A stretch of DNA of 64,000 nt from the NCBI RefSeq assembly GCF_002864685.1, contig NZ_NMQZ01000014.1:48144-112143 (forward strand). The letters run 5' to 3'. The notes under the pieces are model-generated. The model was not told the DNA's origin and searched no databases. It saw nothing but the letters and a program-made list of their open reading frames with translations. The translations under genes and the position numbers were made by a program. Shown piece by piece: positions 52,093-62,100 of this stretch. The first letter of the stretch is position 1, and each line of letters begins with the position of its first letter. This stretch comes from Alloalcanivorax mobilis (GTDB lineage: Bacteria > Pseudomonadota > Gammaproteobacteria > Pseudomonadales > Alcanivoracaceae).

Positions 52093-53358
52093 TCAAATAT
52101 CCAGCAGCAGGCGCGCCGGGTCTTCGATGAAGTTCTTCACGGTGACCAGGAACTGCACCGCTTGCTTGCCGTCGATCAGGCGATGGTCATAAGACAGCGC
52201 CAGATACATCATCGGCAGGATTTCCACCTTGCCGTCCACCGCCATGGGACGCTCCTGGATCTTATGCATGCCCAGGATCGCGGTTTGCGGCGGGTTGAGG
52301 ATCGGCATCGACATCAGCGAACCGAACACGCCCCCATTGGAGATGGTGAAGGTGCCGCCGGTCATCTCTTCGATGGACAGCTTGCCTTTCTGTGCCTTCT
52401 GCCCATAGTCGATGATCTGCGATTCCACTTCCGCCAGACCTTTCTGGTCGGCGTCGCGAACCACCGGCACCACCAGACCGCGCTCGGTGGAAACCGCCAC
52501 GCCGATGTCGTAATAACCGTGATAGACCACGTCGTCGCCATCGATGGAGGCATTCACCTCGGGGTGGCGCTTAAGGGCCTCGACGCAGGCGCGGGTGAAG
52601 AAGCCCATGAAGCCCAGGCGAACCCCGTGCGCCTTCTCGAAGGCGTCCTTGTAGTTCTTGCGCATGTCCATGATCGGTTTCATGTTGACCTCGTTGAAGG
52701 TGGTCAACATGGCCGCGTTCTGTTGCGCGGAAACCAGGCGCTCCGCGATGCGCTTGCGCAAGCGGGTCATCGGCACCCGGCGCTCTTCACGCTCGCCCGG
52801 TTCGGCGGCGGGAATCGGTGCCGCCTTGGGCGCCTCGGAAGCGGACGCCGGCTGGCCACTCTGTTTGCTGGCCAGCGCTTTTTCCACGTCTTCCTTGGTG
52901 ATGCGGCCGGCACGCCCGGTGCCCTTCACATCGGCGGCGGAAAGACCGTGCTCGCTCATCATTTTACGGGCGGCGGGGCCAGCCTGGGCGTCGTCATCGC
53001 CCTCTTCCTGTTGTTCGGAAGACTTCTCGGGCTGCTCGGCGCTGTCCTTGTCGGCCTTGTCGGCCTTGGCCGCTGGCTTGTCCTCGGACTCGGCCTTGGC
53101 GTCGCCACCACCGGAGCCGGAGCCGGCTTCCAGTTGGCCGAGCACCTGCTGGCTCTCGACCGTGTCGCCTTCGTCCTTGAGGATCTTGGCTACCACGCCG
53201 TCCATCGGCGCGACCACCTCGAGCACCACTTTGTCGGTCTCGATGTCCACCAGCAGCTCGTCACGCTTGACCGCCTCACCTTCCTTCTTGTGCCAGGTGG
53301 CCACCGTTCCGTCCGCCACGGATTCGGGAAATTGCGGGGCTTTGATGTCTGTCGCCAT
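52093..53358 (-). CDS. sucB: 2-oxoglutarate dehydrogenase E2 (dihydrolipoyl succinyltransferase)
   Basis: 421 residues with an N-terminal lipoyl domain (K43 in ETDKVVLEV carries the lipoyl group), an E1/E3-binding segment ([27 protein letters not shown]), Ala/Glu/Pro-rich linkers and the C-terminal acyltransferase core ([13 protein letters not shown]). It is the core of the 2-oxoglutarate dehydrogenase complex. It follows sucA by 32 nt. Confidence 0.98.
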   Translation of the reverse strand: MATDIKAPQFPESVADGTVATWHKKEGEAVKRDELLVDIETDKVVLEVVAPMDGVVAKILKDEGDTVESQQVLGQLEAGSGSGGGDAKAESEDKPAAKADKADKDSAEQPEKSSEQQEEGDDDAQAGPAARKMMSEHGLSAADVKGTGRAGRITKEDVEKALASKQSGQPASASEAPKAAPIPAAEPGEREERRVPMTRLRKRIAERLVSAQQNAAMLTTFNEVNMKPIMDMRKNYKDAFEKAHGVRLGFMGFFTRACVEALKRHPEVNASIDGDDVVYHGYYDIGVAVSTERGLVVPVVRDADQKGLAEVESQIIDYGQKAQKGKLSIEEMTGGTFTISNGGVFGSLMSMPILNPPQTAILGMHKIQERPMAVDGKVEILPMMYLALSYDHRLIDGKQAVQFLVTVKNFIEDPARLLLDI

Positions 53359-53390
53359 GCTTATTCCTTACCAATTCAGTTTGGCTTTCG

Positions 53391-56228
53391 CTATTTGATC
53401 TGAAAGGCGTCTTCTACAAGACGCTGCTGCTGTTCAACGTGCAGGGACATGGAGCCCGCCGCCGGAGCGGCGGCCATGTCACGGCCGGCGTAATGCACCA
53501 TCAGGTCGCTCTTGACCGCCCGCGCCACCCGGAACATGTGGTGCTGAGAGCAATACCAGGCGCCCTGATTCATCGGCTCTTCCTGACACCACACCAGGGT
53601 CTCCAGGTTCGGGTAACTCTCCAGCACTTCCTGGAGCCGCTGCTCCGGGAACGGATAGAGTTGCTCGATGCGCACCAGGGCGGTGTCATTCAGATCGTCG
53701 GCTTCGCGTTTCTCCAGCAGGTCGTAGAACACCTTGCCGGAGCACATCACCACGCGTTTGATCTGATCGGCGCCGACGTCGGCGCGGTTGTCCAGCACGG
53801 TCTGGAAACGCCCGTCGGACAGATCCTCAAGCGATGAAATCGCGCGCTTGTGTCGCAGCAGGCTTTTCGGGCTCATGATCACCAGCGGCTTGCGCAGCGG
53901 GCGAACCGCCTGACGGCGCAACAGATGGTAGATCTGTGACGGCGTGGACGGCACGCACACCTGCATGTTGTGCTCGGCGCACAATTGCAGGAAGCGTTCC
54001 AGACGTGCCGAGGAGTGCTCGGGACCCTGGCCTTCATAACCGTGCGGCAGCAGCAGAGTCAGCCCACAAAGGCGGCCCCACTTGGCTTCTCCGGAAGAGA
54101 TGAACTGATCGATCACCACCTGGGCGCCATTGGCGAAATCACCGAACTGCGCTTCCCAGACCACCAGCGCCTTGGGCGTGGTGGTGGAGTAACCGTATTC
54201 GAACCCGAGCACCGCCTCCTCAGAAAGCAGGGTGTCGTAAATCTCGAACGTCGGCTGCCCTTCGTAGAGGTTTTGCAGCGGCACGTACAATTCACCGTTT
54301 TTCTGGTTGTGAACCACCGCGTGCCGGTGCGAGAAAGTGCCACGCCCGGAATCCTGGCCAGTGAGACGGACCTCGAAACCCTGATCCAGTAGCGACGCGT
54401 AGGCCAGGGTCTCACCGTAACCCCAGTTCAGCGCCATGGCGCCGGCGGTCATCTTGCGACGGTCCTCGATGATCTTCTTCACCTGGCGCTGAATCACCAC
54501 GCCCTCGGGAATCGTCTCCAGACGATTGGCCAGGTCCTGGAGTTTTTTCAGCGGATAGCCGGTGTCCCAGTCATCCTCGACGGCGTGGCCGATGTAAGGC
54601 GACCAGTCCACGAACAGCGCCTTGTTGGGCTCGCGCACCAGGGCCTTGACCACATGGTTGCCTTCGTCCAGCGCGTCGCGGTAGTCGTCCACCATCTTCT
54701 GCGCCGCCTTCTCGGCGAGCACGCTTTCATTGACCAGCCGCTCCGCGTACAGGGTGCGGGTGGTCGGGTGCGACTTGATCTTCTTGTACATCAACGGCTG
54801 GGTGGCCGAGGGCTCGTCGGCCTCGTTATGACCCAGACGGCGATAGCAGATCAGATCGATGACCACGTCTTTCTTGAACTGCATGCGGTAGTCCACCGCC
54901 AGCTGGGTGACGAAATAGACCGCTTCCGGATCGTCCGCGTTAACGTGGAAAATCGGCGCCTGCACCATTTTCGCCACGTCGGTGCAGTATTCCGTGGAGC
55001 GCGCGTCATCGCGGCGGCTGGTGGTGAAGCCGACCTGGTTGTTGATGATGATGTGCATGCTGCCGCCGGTATGGAAACCCCGTGTCTGTGACATCTGGAA
55101 GGTTTCCATGACCACGCCCTGGCCGGCGAACGCGGCGTCGCCGTGAATCAGAATCGGCACCACCTGGTCGCCGTTCTGGTCACCGCGGCGGTCCTGGCGG
55201 GCGCGCACCGACCCCTCGACCACCGGAGAAACGATCTCCAGGTGGGACGGGTTGAACGCCATCGCCAGGTGGACCTCGCCACCGGAGGTCTGCACATTCG
55301 ACGAGAAGCCCTGGTGGTATTTCACATCACCGGAGCCGTTCTCGTTGAAGCTCTTGCCTTCGAATTCACCGAACAGATCACGCGGGCTTTTGCCCAGCGT
55401 GTTGACCAGCACATTAAGGCGGCCCCGGTGGGCCATGCCGATCACCAGTTCCTTACCGCCGTAACTGCCGACCCGCTGAATCATTTCGTCCATCAGCGGA
55501 ATCAGCGATTCGCCGCCTTCCAGGCCAAACCGCTTGGTGCCCGGGTAGCGACTGCCAAGATATTTCTCCAGGCCTTCGGCGGCGGTCAACCGTTCGAGGA
55601 TGTGCTTTTTGATGTCCTCGCCGTACTGCGGATGGCTGCGCGCGCCCTCAAGGCGTTGCTGCAGCCAGCGCTTCTCCGCGGTGTTGACGATATGCATGTA
55701 TTCGGCGCCCACCGTGGAACAGTAGGTGCCTTGCAGACAGTCGACGATTTCGCGCAGGGTGGCTTCCGGCTTACCGATGAACAGGTTGCCGGTCTGGAAC
55801 ACGGTGTCCAGGTCGGATTTGCTCAGGCCATGGTGGGCAAGCTCCAGGTCCGGCGCCGCCTCGCGCTCCATGATGCCAAGCGGGTCGAGCCGGGCCATCT
55901 GGTGACCGCGGTTGCGATACGCGGCGATCAGATGAAGTACCCTCACCTGGCGGCGTTCGTGCTCGCTGCTGACCGCGCCGGCACCGAACTTGCGCACCCG
56001 GGAACGGTTTTTGGCTTCAAGGAGGAAATGCTCGCGCACCGCCGAATGGGGCACGTCGGATTCCACCGCGCCATCGACACTGGGGAGTTTTTCAAAGTAA
56101 ACGCGCCAGTCTTCCGGCACGGAGTTGGGATCAATCAGATAGGATTCATACAGTTCGTCGACATAGGCCGCATTGGCGCCTCCGATGTGTGAGGACTGCC
56201 ATTGGCGGTACATGGAACTGTCTTGCAT
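53391..56228 (-). CDS. sucA: 2-oxoglutarate dehydrogenase E1
   Basis: 945-residue thiamine-diphosphate decarboxylase. TPP-binding and core segments such as MAHRGRLNVLVNTLGK, HGDAAFAGQGVVMET and QDSGRGTFSHRHAV are present. It decarboxylates 2-oxoglutarate and passes succinyl to SucB. First gene of sucA-sucB-lpdA. The 536-bp upstream region has an imperfect dyad (56427-56456) and heptad element 11. Confidence 0.98.
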   Translation of the reverse strand: MQDSSMYRQWQSSHIGGANAAYVDELYESYLIDPNSVPEDWRVYFEKLPSVDGAVESDVPHSAVREHFLLEAKNRSRVRKFGAGAVSSEHERRQVRVLHLIAAYRNRGHQMARLDPLGIMEREAAPDLELAHHGLSKSDLDTVFQTGNLFIGKPEATLREIVDCLQGTYCSTVGAEYMHIVNTAEKRWLQQRLEGARSHPQYGEDIKKHILERLTAAEGLEKYLGSRYPGTKRFGLEGGESLIPLMDEMIQRVGSYGGKELVIGMAHRGRLNVLVNTLGKSPRDLFGEFEGKSFNENGSGDVKYHQGFSSNVQTSGGEVHLAMAFNPSHLEIVSPVVEGSVRARQDRRGDQNGDQVVPILIHGDAAFAGQGVVMETFQMSQTRGFHTGGSMHIIINNQVGFTTSRRDDARSTEYCTDVAKMVQAPIFHVNADDPEAVYFVTQLAVDYRMQFKKDVVIDLICYRRLGHNEADEPSATQPLMYKKIKSHPTTRTLYAERLVNESVLAEKAAQKMVDDYRDALDEGNHVVKALVREPNKALFVDWSPYIGHAVEDDWDTGYPLKKLQDLANRLETIPEGVVIQRQVKKIIEDRRKMTAGAMALNWGYGETLAYASLLDQGFEVRLTGQDSGRGTFSHRHAVVHNQKNGELYVPLQNLYEGQPTFEIYDTLLSEEAVLGFEYGYSTTTPKALVVWEAQFGDFANGAQVVIDQFISSGEAKWGRLCGLTLLLPHGYEGQGPEHSSARLERFLQLCAEHNMQVCVPSTPSQIYHLLRRQAVRPLRKPLVIMSPKSLLRHKRAISSLEDLSDGRFQTVLDNRADVGADQIKRVVMCSGKVFYDLLEKREADDLNDTALVRIEQLYPFPEQRLQEVLESYPNLETLVWCQEEPMNQGAWYCSQHHMFRVARAVKSDLMVHYAGRDMAAAPAAGSMSLHVEQQQRLVEDAFQIK

Positions 56229-56426
56229 CGTCGCTCGTTCCTTAGCCGGGCCGACGTCACGCCTGTGGGCATGTCATGATGCTCTGTCCACAGGGCCGTG
56301 CGCCCTGTTACCCGCGCTTTTGCCATTTACGGAACAGGCGCCTTTTAAGCACTGCTCCACCCTGCTCGCGGTGATCCCGGGGTTACCGGAATCGGTCGAT
56401 AGTGTATTACGTTTATGGGGCCATTG

Positions 56427-56456
56427 TTAGGCACTACAAGACCATGGTAGGCCTAA
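56427..56456 (-). promoter_or_regulatory. Imperfect dyad upstream of sucA
   Basis: TTAGGCACTAC at 56427-56437 and GTAGGCCTAA at 56447-56456 are inverted with a one-base bulge. It is about 200-230 nt upstream of the sucA start and AT-richer than its surroundings, compatible with a regulator site. No protein can be named. Confidence 0.4.
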
Positions 56457-56578
56457 TTTGTTCCGATCCGGCGCGTTCGCCACGGCAAAACGCCTCAAAC
56501 CGATCATAAACAGGGCCAAGCTTAACGAATGCGGCGACGGCGGGCTTCATCTGGTCGCATTCGGATACAAAATTGCTG

Positions 56579-56731
56579 GACGCTGGACGCCAGACGCCGG
56601 ACGCCGGACGCCCAACCCGTAGCAGAACACCTTGGCGTGTTTTCTGGTTTGGTATAGCAGGAAACACACCGCACACTTCAGGCTCAGGGTTTAGCGTCCG
56701 GCGTCCGGCGTCCAGCGTCCAGCGTCCAGCC
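56579..56731. repeat. Heptad inverted-repeat element 11 (GACGCYR type)
   Basis: Five units at 56579-56613 (GACGCTG, GACGCCA, GACGCCG, GACGCCG, GACGCCC) face five inverted units at 56692-56726 plus a partial. The loop differs from elements 3, 5, 6, 7: it keeps only AGGGTTTAGCG and has a GTGTTTTCTG/GCAGGAAACAC hairpin. The right arm directly abuts the sdhB terminator. Confidence 0.9.
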
Positions 56732-56758
56732 AAAAAAAACGGCCCGAAGGCCGTTTTT
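56731..56758 (-). terminator. Rho-independent terminator of sdhCDAB
   Basis: AAAAACGGCC at 56735-56744, CGAA loop, GGCCGTTTTT at 56749-56758; the A tract on the plus strand gives a U run on the minus strand right after sdhB (stop at 56765). Confidence 0.92.
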
Positions 56759-56764
56759 CTCGTC

Positions 56765-57481
56765 TCACACGCCCCGCTCCAAGAGCATCGAGCGGATATG
56801 CCCGATGGCTCGCGTCGGGTTAAGCCCCTTCGGGCAAACGCTGACACAGTTCATGATGCCGTGACACCGGAACAGGCTGAACGGGTCGTCCATTTTCGAG
56901 AGACGATCCTCGGTGGCGTTGTCGCGGCTGTCCGCCAGAAAGCGGTAGCTTTGCAACAGCGCCGCCGGGCCCAGAAACTTCTCCGGGTTCCACCACCAGC
57001 TCGGACAGCTGGTTGAGCAGCACGCACACAGAATGCACTCGTAGAGGCCGTCCAGCTTGGCGCGGTCCTCCGGCGATTGCAGCCGCTCAATGGCCGGCGC
57101 CGGCGTGTTGTTCTGAAGGTACGGCTGCACCTTCTCGTACTGGTTGTAGAACATGGTCATGTCCACCACCAGATCGCGGATCACCGGCAGGCCGGGCAGC
57201 GGGCGCAGCACCAGCGGTTTCTTGCCTTCTTTCACGCCCGGCGCCACGGCGGACAGCGGCGTGATGCAGGCAAGACCGTTTTTGCCGTTCATGTTCATGC
57301 CGTCGGAGCCACACACCCCTTCCCGGCAGGAACGGCGGAACGACAGTGACGGGTCCTGTTCCTTGAGCAGGTTGAGCACGTCCAGCACCATCAGGTCCTT
57401 GCCCTGGGTGTCCAGCTCGTATTCTTTCATGGCCGGCTCGCGGTCGGTCTCCGGGTTGTAGCGATAGATACTGACTTTCAT
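56765..57481 (-). CDS. sdhB: Succinate dehydrogenase iron-sulfur subunit
   Basis: 238 residues. The 2Fe-2S ligands are C52, C57, D60 and C72 (Asp in the third place, as in E. coli). The 4Fe-4S and 3Fe-4S ligands are in CILCACCSTSCPS and CHGIMNCVSVCPKGLNP. It passes electrons from SdhA to quinone. 15 nt after sdhA. Confidence 0.98.
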   Translation of the reverse strand: MKVSIYRYNPETDREPAMKEYELDTQGKDLMVLDVLNLLKEQDPSLSFRRSCREGVCGSDGMNMNGKNGLACITPLSAVAPGVKEGKKPLVLRPLPGLPVIRDLVVDMTMFYNQYEKVQPYLQNNTPAPAIERLQSPEDRAKLDGLYECILCACCSTSCPSWWWNPEKFLGPAALLQSYRFLADSRDNATEDRLSKMDDPFSLFRCHGIMNCVSVCPKGLNPTRAIGHIRSMLLERGV

Positions 57482-57496
57482 GGCTACATGTCTCCG

Positions 57497-59272
57497 TTAG
57501 TAGGTCCGCACCTTGGGCTGGAAGGTGTCCACGGTTTTCGGCTTGAAGTTCACTTCGCGCTTGCCAAGTTGCTTGGTGAGCGGATCGAAGATCGAATGGC
57601 ACAGCCAGTTCTCGTCGTCGCGGTCGGGGAAGTCATAACGCGAGTGGGCGCCACGGCTTTCGGTGCGGCCGGCGGCGGCGATCGCGGTGGCTTCCGCCAC
57701 TTCCAACAGGTTGTCCAGCTCCAGGGCTTCGACACGGGCGGTATTGAACGCCCCGCTCTTGTCCTCCAGGTGCGCGTTGGCGATACGCTCACGCAGATTG
57801 GCCAGCTTCTCCACGCCCTCTTCCATCAGGTCACCCTTACGGAACACACCGAAGTGGTTCTGCATGGTGCTCTGCAGCTCCTTGCGCAGGGACGCCACCG
57901 ATTCGCCGCCTTTCGACTCATCCCAGCGACGCACCCGGGACAGAGCGCGATCAAGGTCGTCGTTGCTGGGCTCGTACTGGGTCATGCCCTGGCGCAGCGC
58001 GTCCTCGATATAGAGGCCGGCGGCGCGACCGAACACCACCAGATCGAGCAGCGAGTTGCCGCCCAGTCGGTTGGCGCCATGCACCGATACGCAGGCCACT
58101 TCGCCCACCGCGAACAGGCCATTAACGGCCTGGGCGTCGCCCTCGTGGCCGCCGCTCAGTTTCAGCGCCTGGCCATGAACGTTGGTGGGAATACCGCCCA
58201 TCATATAGTGGCAGGTCGGCACCACCGGAATCGGCTCTTTCACCGGGTCCGTGCCGGCGAAGGTGATCGCCAGTTCGCAAATGCCGGGCAGACGGCTGTG
58301 CAGTACTTCCTCGCCGAGATGGTCGAGTTTCAGGTACACGTAGCTGCCGTCCGGGCCGTCGCCGCGACCGTCGAGGATCTCCATCATCATGGAGCGGGCC
58401 ACCACGTCCCGGGACGCCAGGTCCTTGGCGTTGGGCGCGTAACGCTCCATAAAGCGCTCGCCATCCTTATTGATCAGGTAGCCGCCCTCGCCCCGGCACC
58501 CTTCGGTGACCAGCACGCCCGCGCCGGCGATGCCGGTGGGGTGGAACTGCCACATTTCGATGTCCTGGACCGGCACACCCGCACGCAGGGCCATGCCCAC
58601 GCCATCGCCGGTGTTGATCAGGGCATTGGTGGTCGAGGAGTAGATGCGCCCGGAGCCGCCGGTGGCGAACACCGTGGCCTTGGCTTTGAAGAACACGGTT
58701 TCGCCGCTTTCAATGTTGATGGCGATGACGCCACAGACATTGTCCTGGCTGTCCTTGACCAGCTCGGCGGCGTACCACTCATTATAGAACTGGGTGCCGC
58801 TTTTCAGGTTCTGCTGGTAAAGGGTGTGCAGCAACGCGTGACCGGTACGGTCAGCGGCGGCGCAGGTACGGGCGGCCTGGCCACCCTCGCCAAAGTTCTT
58901 GGACTGGCCACCGAACGGGCGCTGGTAGATGCGGCCTTCCTCGGTGCGCGAGAACGGCAGGCCCATGTGATCCAGCTCGAACACCGCTTCCGGACCGACC
59001 TGGCACATATATTCAATGGCGTCCTGGTCACCGATGTAATCGGAGCCCTTGACGGTGTCATACATGTGCCAGCGCCAGTCGTCGTTGGGATCGGACGAAG
59101 CAATGGCACAGGTGATGCCGCCCTGGGCGGACACGGTGTGTGAACGGGTCGGGAAGACCTTGGAAATCAGCGCGGTCTTGAAGCCGGATTGCGCCATCTG
59201 CAGGGAGGCGCGCATACCGGCGCCACCGCCGCCAACGACGATTGCGTCAAAGGTGATCGTTCTAATGGACAT
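57497..59272 (-). CDS. sdhA: Succinate dehydrogenase flavoprotein subunit
   Basis: 591 residues. The FAD-binding [11 protein letters not shown], the SHTVSAQGG histidine for covalent flavin, and [22 protein letters not shown] are present. It oxidises succinate to fumarate on the cytoplasmic side. It starts 3 nt after the sdhD stop. Confidence 0.98.
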   Translation of the reverse strand: MSIRTITFDAIVVGGGGAGMRASLQMAQSGFKTALISKVFPTRSHTVSAQGGITCAIASSDPNDDWRWHMYDTVKGSDYIGDQDAIEYMCQVGPEAVFELDHMGLPFSRTEEGRIYQRPFGGQSKNFGEGGQAARTCAAADRTGHALLHTLYQQNLKSGTQFYNEWYAAELVKDSQDNVCGVIAINIESGETVFFKAKATVFATGGSGRIYSSTTNALINTGDGVGMALRAGVPVQDIEMWQFHPTGIAGAGVLVTEGCRGEGGYLINKDGERFMERYAPNAKDLASRDVVARSMMMEILDGRGDGPDGSYVYLKLDHLGEEVLHSRLPGICELAITFAGTDPVKEPIPVVPTCHYMMGGIPTNVHGQALKLSGGHEGDAQAVNGLFAVGEVACVSVHGANRLGGNSLLDLVVFGRAAGLYIEDALRQGMTQYEPSNDDLDRALSRVRRWDESKGGESVASLRKELQSTMQNHFGVFRKGDLMEEGVEKLANLRERIANAHLEDKSGAFNTARVEALELDNLLEVAEATAIAAAGRTESRGAHSRYDFPDRDDENWLCHSIFDPLTKQLGKREVNFKPKTVDTFQPKVRTY

Positions 59273-59275
59273 CGA

Positions 59276-59647
59276 TTATGCGCCTCCCCAGATCATCAGC
59301 AGGCCCCACAGCACGTACACGAGCAGCAACAGGGCAATCACCATCTGCACCACCAGACGAACCTTGGTGGCGGCTTTGCCGAAGGTCAGGCTGGTCAGAT
59401 AGTCAGTGGTAACACTCCACAGGCCGATCCAGGTATGGGCGGCCACGGAGAGCACCAGAAGAGTATTGGCGATCCGCATCGGCGCGGAGCCCATGAAGGC
59501 GGACCAGGTGTCGAAATCCAGATTGGACTGGGTGATCAGAAAGCCCAGCATGCCGATCATGTACACGGCAATCACCACAGCGGAGACCCGCTGGATCAGC
59601 CAGTCATAAAGGCCGTTACGGCCCAGACTTGTTACGCTGGTTACCAT
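59276..59647 (-). CDS. sdhD: Succinate dehydrogenase membrane anchor subunit
   Basis: 123 residues with three membrane helices. The YDWLIQRVSAVVIAVY N-terminus and the AAHTWIGLWSVTTDYL region (heme-side histidine, quinone-site residues) fit SdhD. ATG overlaps the sdhC stop by 7 nt. It anchors SdhAB in the inner membrane. Confidence 0.95.
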   Translation of the reverse strand: MVTSVTSLGRNGLYDWLIQRVSAVVIAVYMIGMLGFLITQSNLDFDTWSAFMGSAPMRIANTLLVLSVAAHTWIGLWSVTTDYLTSLTFGKAATKVRLVVQMVIALLLLVYVLWGLLMIWGGA

Positions 59648-60015
59648 ATCCAGGCTCCTGCCAACAGAATCAGTACCGCGGTGACGATAAACGTGGCGGA
59701 AGCACCACGACGGCCACCTTCCAGAGTTTCACCCACGCCCGTATCCATGATCAGGTGCCGGATACCCGCCACCAGGTGATAGAAAAGCGCGGCGAGAATC
59801 GCCCAGACCACCAGCTTTAACAGTGGCGAGGTCATTAGTTGTTTAAAATCCGCGAAGCTCTCGGGGGACGCCAGGGAGCGATCCATCATCCAAAGCAGAA
59901 TCGGCAGGGCCACGAAGATGGCCACGCCGGTCACGCGATGGGTAATGGATGCAATGGCGGTGACCGGGAACTTGATCGTCGTGAGATCGAGGTTGACGGG
60001 TCTTTTGTCGTTCAC
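59641..60015 (-). CDS. sdhC: Succinate dehydrogenase cytochrome b556 subunit
   Basis: 124 residues, three helices, with IASITHRVTGVAIF and FYHLVAGIRHLIMD (heme b histidine). The start is GTG at 60015 (NDKRPVNLDL), which has only a weak upstream TAGG. First gene of sdhCDAB, transcribed from the promoter at 60217-60245 with a leader of about 195 nt. Confidence 0.95.
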   Translation of the reverse strand: MNDKRPVNLDLTTIKFPVTAIASITHRVTGVAIFVALPILLWMMDRSLASPESFADFKQLMTSPLLKLVVWAILAALFYHLVAGIRHLIMDTGVGETLEGGRRGASATFIVTAVLILLAGAWIW

Positions 60016-60216
60016 GGTAGCCTACACTTTTGCCGGGCTCCGGGTGCACCGGAGCGGTTGTCGGGAACTTGACACCGTCGGCGAGATCAGAATGTGAAGA
60101 TCGGAAACCGAAGAGTGCCCGGGCCGGGGTGGAGCCCACTGGGAACTCCGGGGTCAGTCCGTCATGATCGATGAAGATCGCAAGGGACTGAGCCGGAGAC
60201 TCCTTCGCGGGCGGCA
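60016..60216 (-). other. Long leader of sdhCDAB
   Basis: About 200 nt of untranslated leader before sdhC. It contains the hairpin GCTCCGG-GTGCA-CCGGAGC near 60038-60058, about 25 nt upstream of the start codon, a place where translation could be regulated. No gene is seen. Confidence 0.55.
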
Positions 60217-60245
60217 GTATATCGCCGCGTCCCCGGCAAAACAAA
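60217..60245 (-). promoter_or_regulatory. Sigma-70 promoter of sdhCDAB
   Basis: On the minus strand TTGTTT (60245-60240), a 17-nt spacer, and TATACT (60222-60217). It is the best promoter-like match upstream of sdhC. Confidence 0.75.
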
Positions 60246-60576
60246 CAGGTTACTGACGCTTTTCTCCGTGCGGTGAAGATATTCGCGCCGTCGCCATGGC
60301 ACGCGCAAACCACACCGGCCATGAACTGATCACGGAGTAAACAGCGCGTCCACGACAATGCGACGCCGGCCGCCGAAATCGCTTCACGCGCCACCATGGG
60401 TGGCCCGGTCGGCGATGTGGCGCTTGCCAAGGCATTTAGAAGTTCGGGCTAACGCTTTGTTTTATAAAGGCAGTTTCCCATCGAACCGGCGAAGGGGTGG
60501 CGCGCCGGAACGGCGAAAGCGCTCTAATCAGCTGTTTACGCTGCAAAAGTCGCCTTTGTGACACGGGTCCTTCTCG

Positions 60577-60605
60577 TTGACAAAGACCCACCAAAACTTT
60601 AACGT
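60577..60605 (+). promoter_or_regulatory. Candidate sigma-70 promoter of gltA
   Basis: TTGACA (60577-60582), a 17-nt spacer, and TAACGT (60600-60605). The -35 is perfect, the -10 weak. It leaves a leader of about 105 nt that contains the palindrome at 60674-60689. Confidence 0.6.
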
Positions 60606-60673
60606 CCCCCGCGCTCTGGAGGACCTTGGGAGTCGTGGGCCGCCGCTCGACGGCAACGGCTGAACGGCTCCTT

Positions 60674-60689
60674 TACCCCAATTGGGGTA
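60674..60689. promoter_or_regulatory. Perfect 16-bp palindrome upstream of gltA
   Basis: TACCCCAATTGGGGTA is exactly self-complementary and lies 13 nt upstream of the GAGGAG ribosome binding site of gltA. It could be an operator or an RNA hairpin. The regulator is unknown. Confidence 0.7.
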
Positions 60690-60716
60690 CCCTCTATACA
60701 CCGAGGAGAAATTCCC

Positions 60717-62003
60717 ATGACCGAGAAGAAAGCCATTCTCAAGGTAGAGGGCCGGGACGATCTGGAACTTCCGATCCACACGCCGACCCTGGGTCTCGAC
60801 GTGATCGACGTCTCTTCCCTGACCGCCAACGGCATCTTTACCTTCGACCCGGGCTTTACGTCCACCGCCTCCTGCGAATCCAAGATCACCTTTATCGATG
60901 GTGAAGTGGGCAAGCTGTTGCACCGTGGCTACTCCATCGAGGAGCTGGCCTCCAGGTCCGACTACCTTGAGGTGTGCTACACCCTGCTCTACGGCGAACT
61001 GCCGACCGCCGAGCAGAAGGACCAGTTCGTCGCCACCGTGAAAAGCCACACCATGGTGCACGAGCAGATCCGCAACTTCTTCAATGGCTTTCGCCGTGAT
61101 GCCCATCCGATGGCCATCATGTGCGGTGTGGTCGGCGCGTTGTCCGCGTTCTACCACGACTCCCTGGACATCAATAACCCGCAGCATCGCGAGATCACCG
61201 CCTACCGGCTGATCGCCAAGATGCCGACCATTGCGGCGATGTGCTACAAGTATGGCCTTGGCCAGCCGCTGATGTACCCGCGCAACGACCTGGGCTACGC
61301 GGAAAACTTCCTGCACATGATGTTCGGCAACCCGTGCGAGGAATCGAAGATCAGCCCCACCCTGGCGCGCGCCATGGACAAGATCTTCATCCTGCACGCG
61401 GATCACGAGCAGAACGCCTCCACCTCCACGGTGCGCCTGGCCGGCTCCTCCGGCGCCAACCCGTTCGCTTGTATCGCCGCGGGCATCTCTGCCCTGTGGG
61501 GCCCCGCCCATGGCGGTGCCAATGAGGCGGTGCTGAACATGCTCGACGAGATCGGCGACATCTCCAAAATCGACGAGTACATCGCCAAAGCCAAGGACAA
61601 GAACGATCCGTTCAAGTTGATGGGCTTCGGGCACCGGGTTTACAAGAACTACGACCCCCGTGCCACGGTGATGCGTGAATCCTGCCACGAAGTGCTGGCT
61701 GAACTGGGCGTCAACGATCCGCAGCTTGAGCTGGCCATGAAGCTCGAAGAGATCGCGCTCAGCGACCCCTACTTCAAAGAGAAGAAGCTGTTCCCGAACG
61801 TGGACTTCTACTCTGGCATTATTCTCAAGGCGATCGGCATCCCGACCTCCATGTTCACCGTGATCTTCGCCTTGTCCCGCACCGTGGGCTGGATCGCGCA
61901 TTGGAACGAGATGATCTCCAATCCCTACAAGATTGGCCGTCCCCGCCAGCTTTACACCGGCGAGACCGAGCGCGAATTCGTTCCGCTCAACGAGCGCGAC
62001 TGA
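60717..62003 (+). CDS. gltA: Citrate synthase
   Basis: 428-residue type II (hexameric) citrate synthase. The [45 protein letters not shown] segment (split here by its two histidine motifs) and [14 protein letters not shown] are diagnostic. It condenses oxaloacetate and acetyl-CoA. GAGGAG precedes the ATG. It diverges from sdhCDAB. Its terminator hairpin is interrupted by an IS1182-type element but both flanking copies keep the stem. Confidence 0.97.
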   Translation: MTEKKAILKVEGRDDLELPIHTPTLGLDVIDVSSLTANGIFTFDPGFTSTASCESKITFIDGEVGKLLHRGYSIEELASRSDYLEVCYTLLYGELPTAEQKDQFVATVKSHTMVHEQIRNFFNGFRRDAHPMAIMCGVVGALSAFYHDSLDINNPQHREITAYRLIAKMPTIAAMCYKYGLGQPLMYPRNDLGYAENFLHMMFGNPCEESKISPTLARAMDKIFILHADHEQNASTSTVRLAGSSGANPFACIAAGISALWGPAHGGANEAVLNMLDEIGDISKIDEYIAKAKDKNDPFKLMGFGHRVYKNYDPRATVMRESCHEVLAELGVNDPQLELAMKLEEIALSDPYFKEKKLFPNVDFYSGIILKAIGIPTSMFTVIFALSRTVGWIAHWNEMISNPYKIGRPRQLYTGETEREFVPLNERD

Positions 62004-62026
62004 AGCGCCACCCCGCCGAGAAAGAG

Positions 62027-62046
62027 AAGCCGCCTCCGGGCGGCTT
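62027..62046 (+). terminator. gltA terminator stem, left copy of the 20-bp duplication
   Basis: AAGCCGCCTCCGGGCGGCTT, an 8-bp stem with a TCCG loop, immediately followed by IS sequence instead of a T run. The identical 20 bp recur at 63638-63657, where they are followed by a run of T. The T tail expected of a terminator therefore lies on the far side of the IS. Confidence 0.85.
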
Positions 62047-62058
62047 CAGGTTGCTGAC

Positions 62059-62087
62059 AAAGCCCTGGTCATTTGACCGGGGCTTTG
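62059..62087. terminator. Hairpin inside the left IS end
   Basis: AAAGCCC-T-GGTC, ATTT loop, GACC-G-GGGCTTT, followed by TTGTT. It lies between the left inverted repeat and the transposase start, and could limit read-through from gltA into the transposase. Confidence 0.7.
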
Positions 62088-62100
62088 TTGTTATTAGGGT

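Noticed and set aside
60672..60700. TTTACC-N17-TATACA as a gltA promoter
   Set aside because: Transcription would start at the ribosome binding site, leaving no leader; the upstream TTGACA match is preferred.
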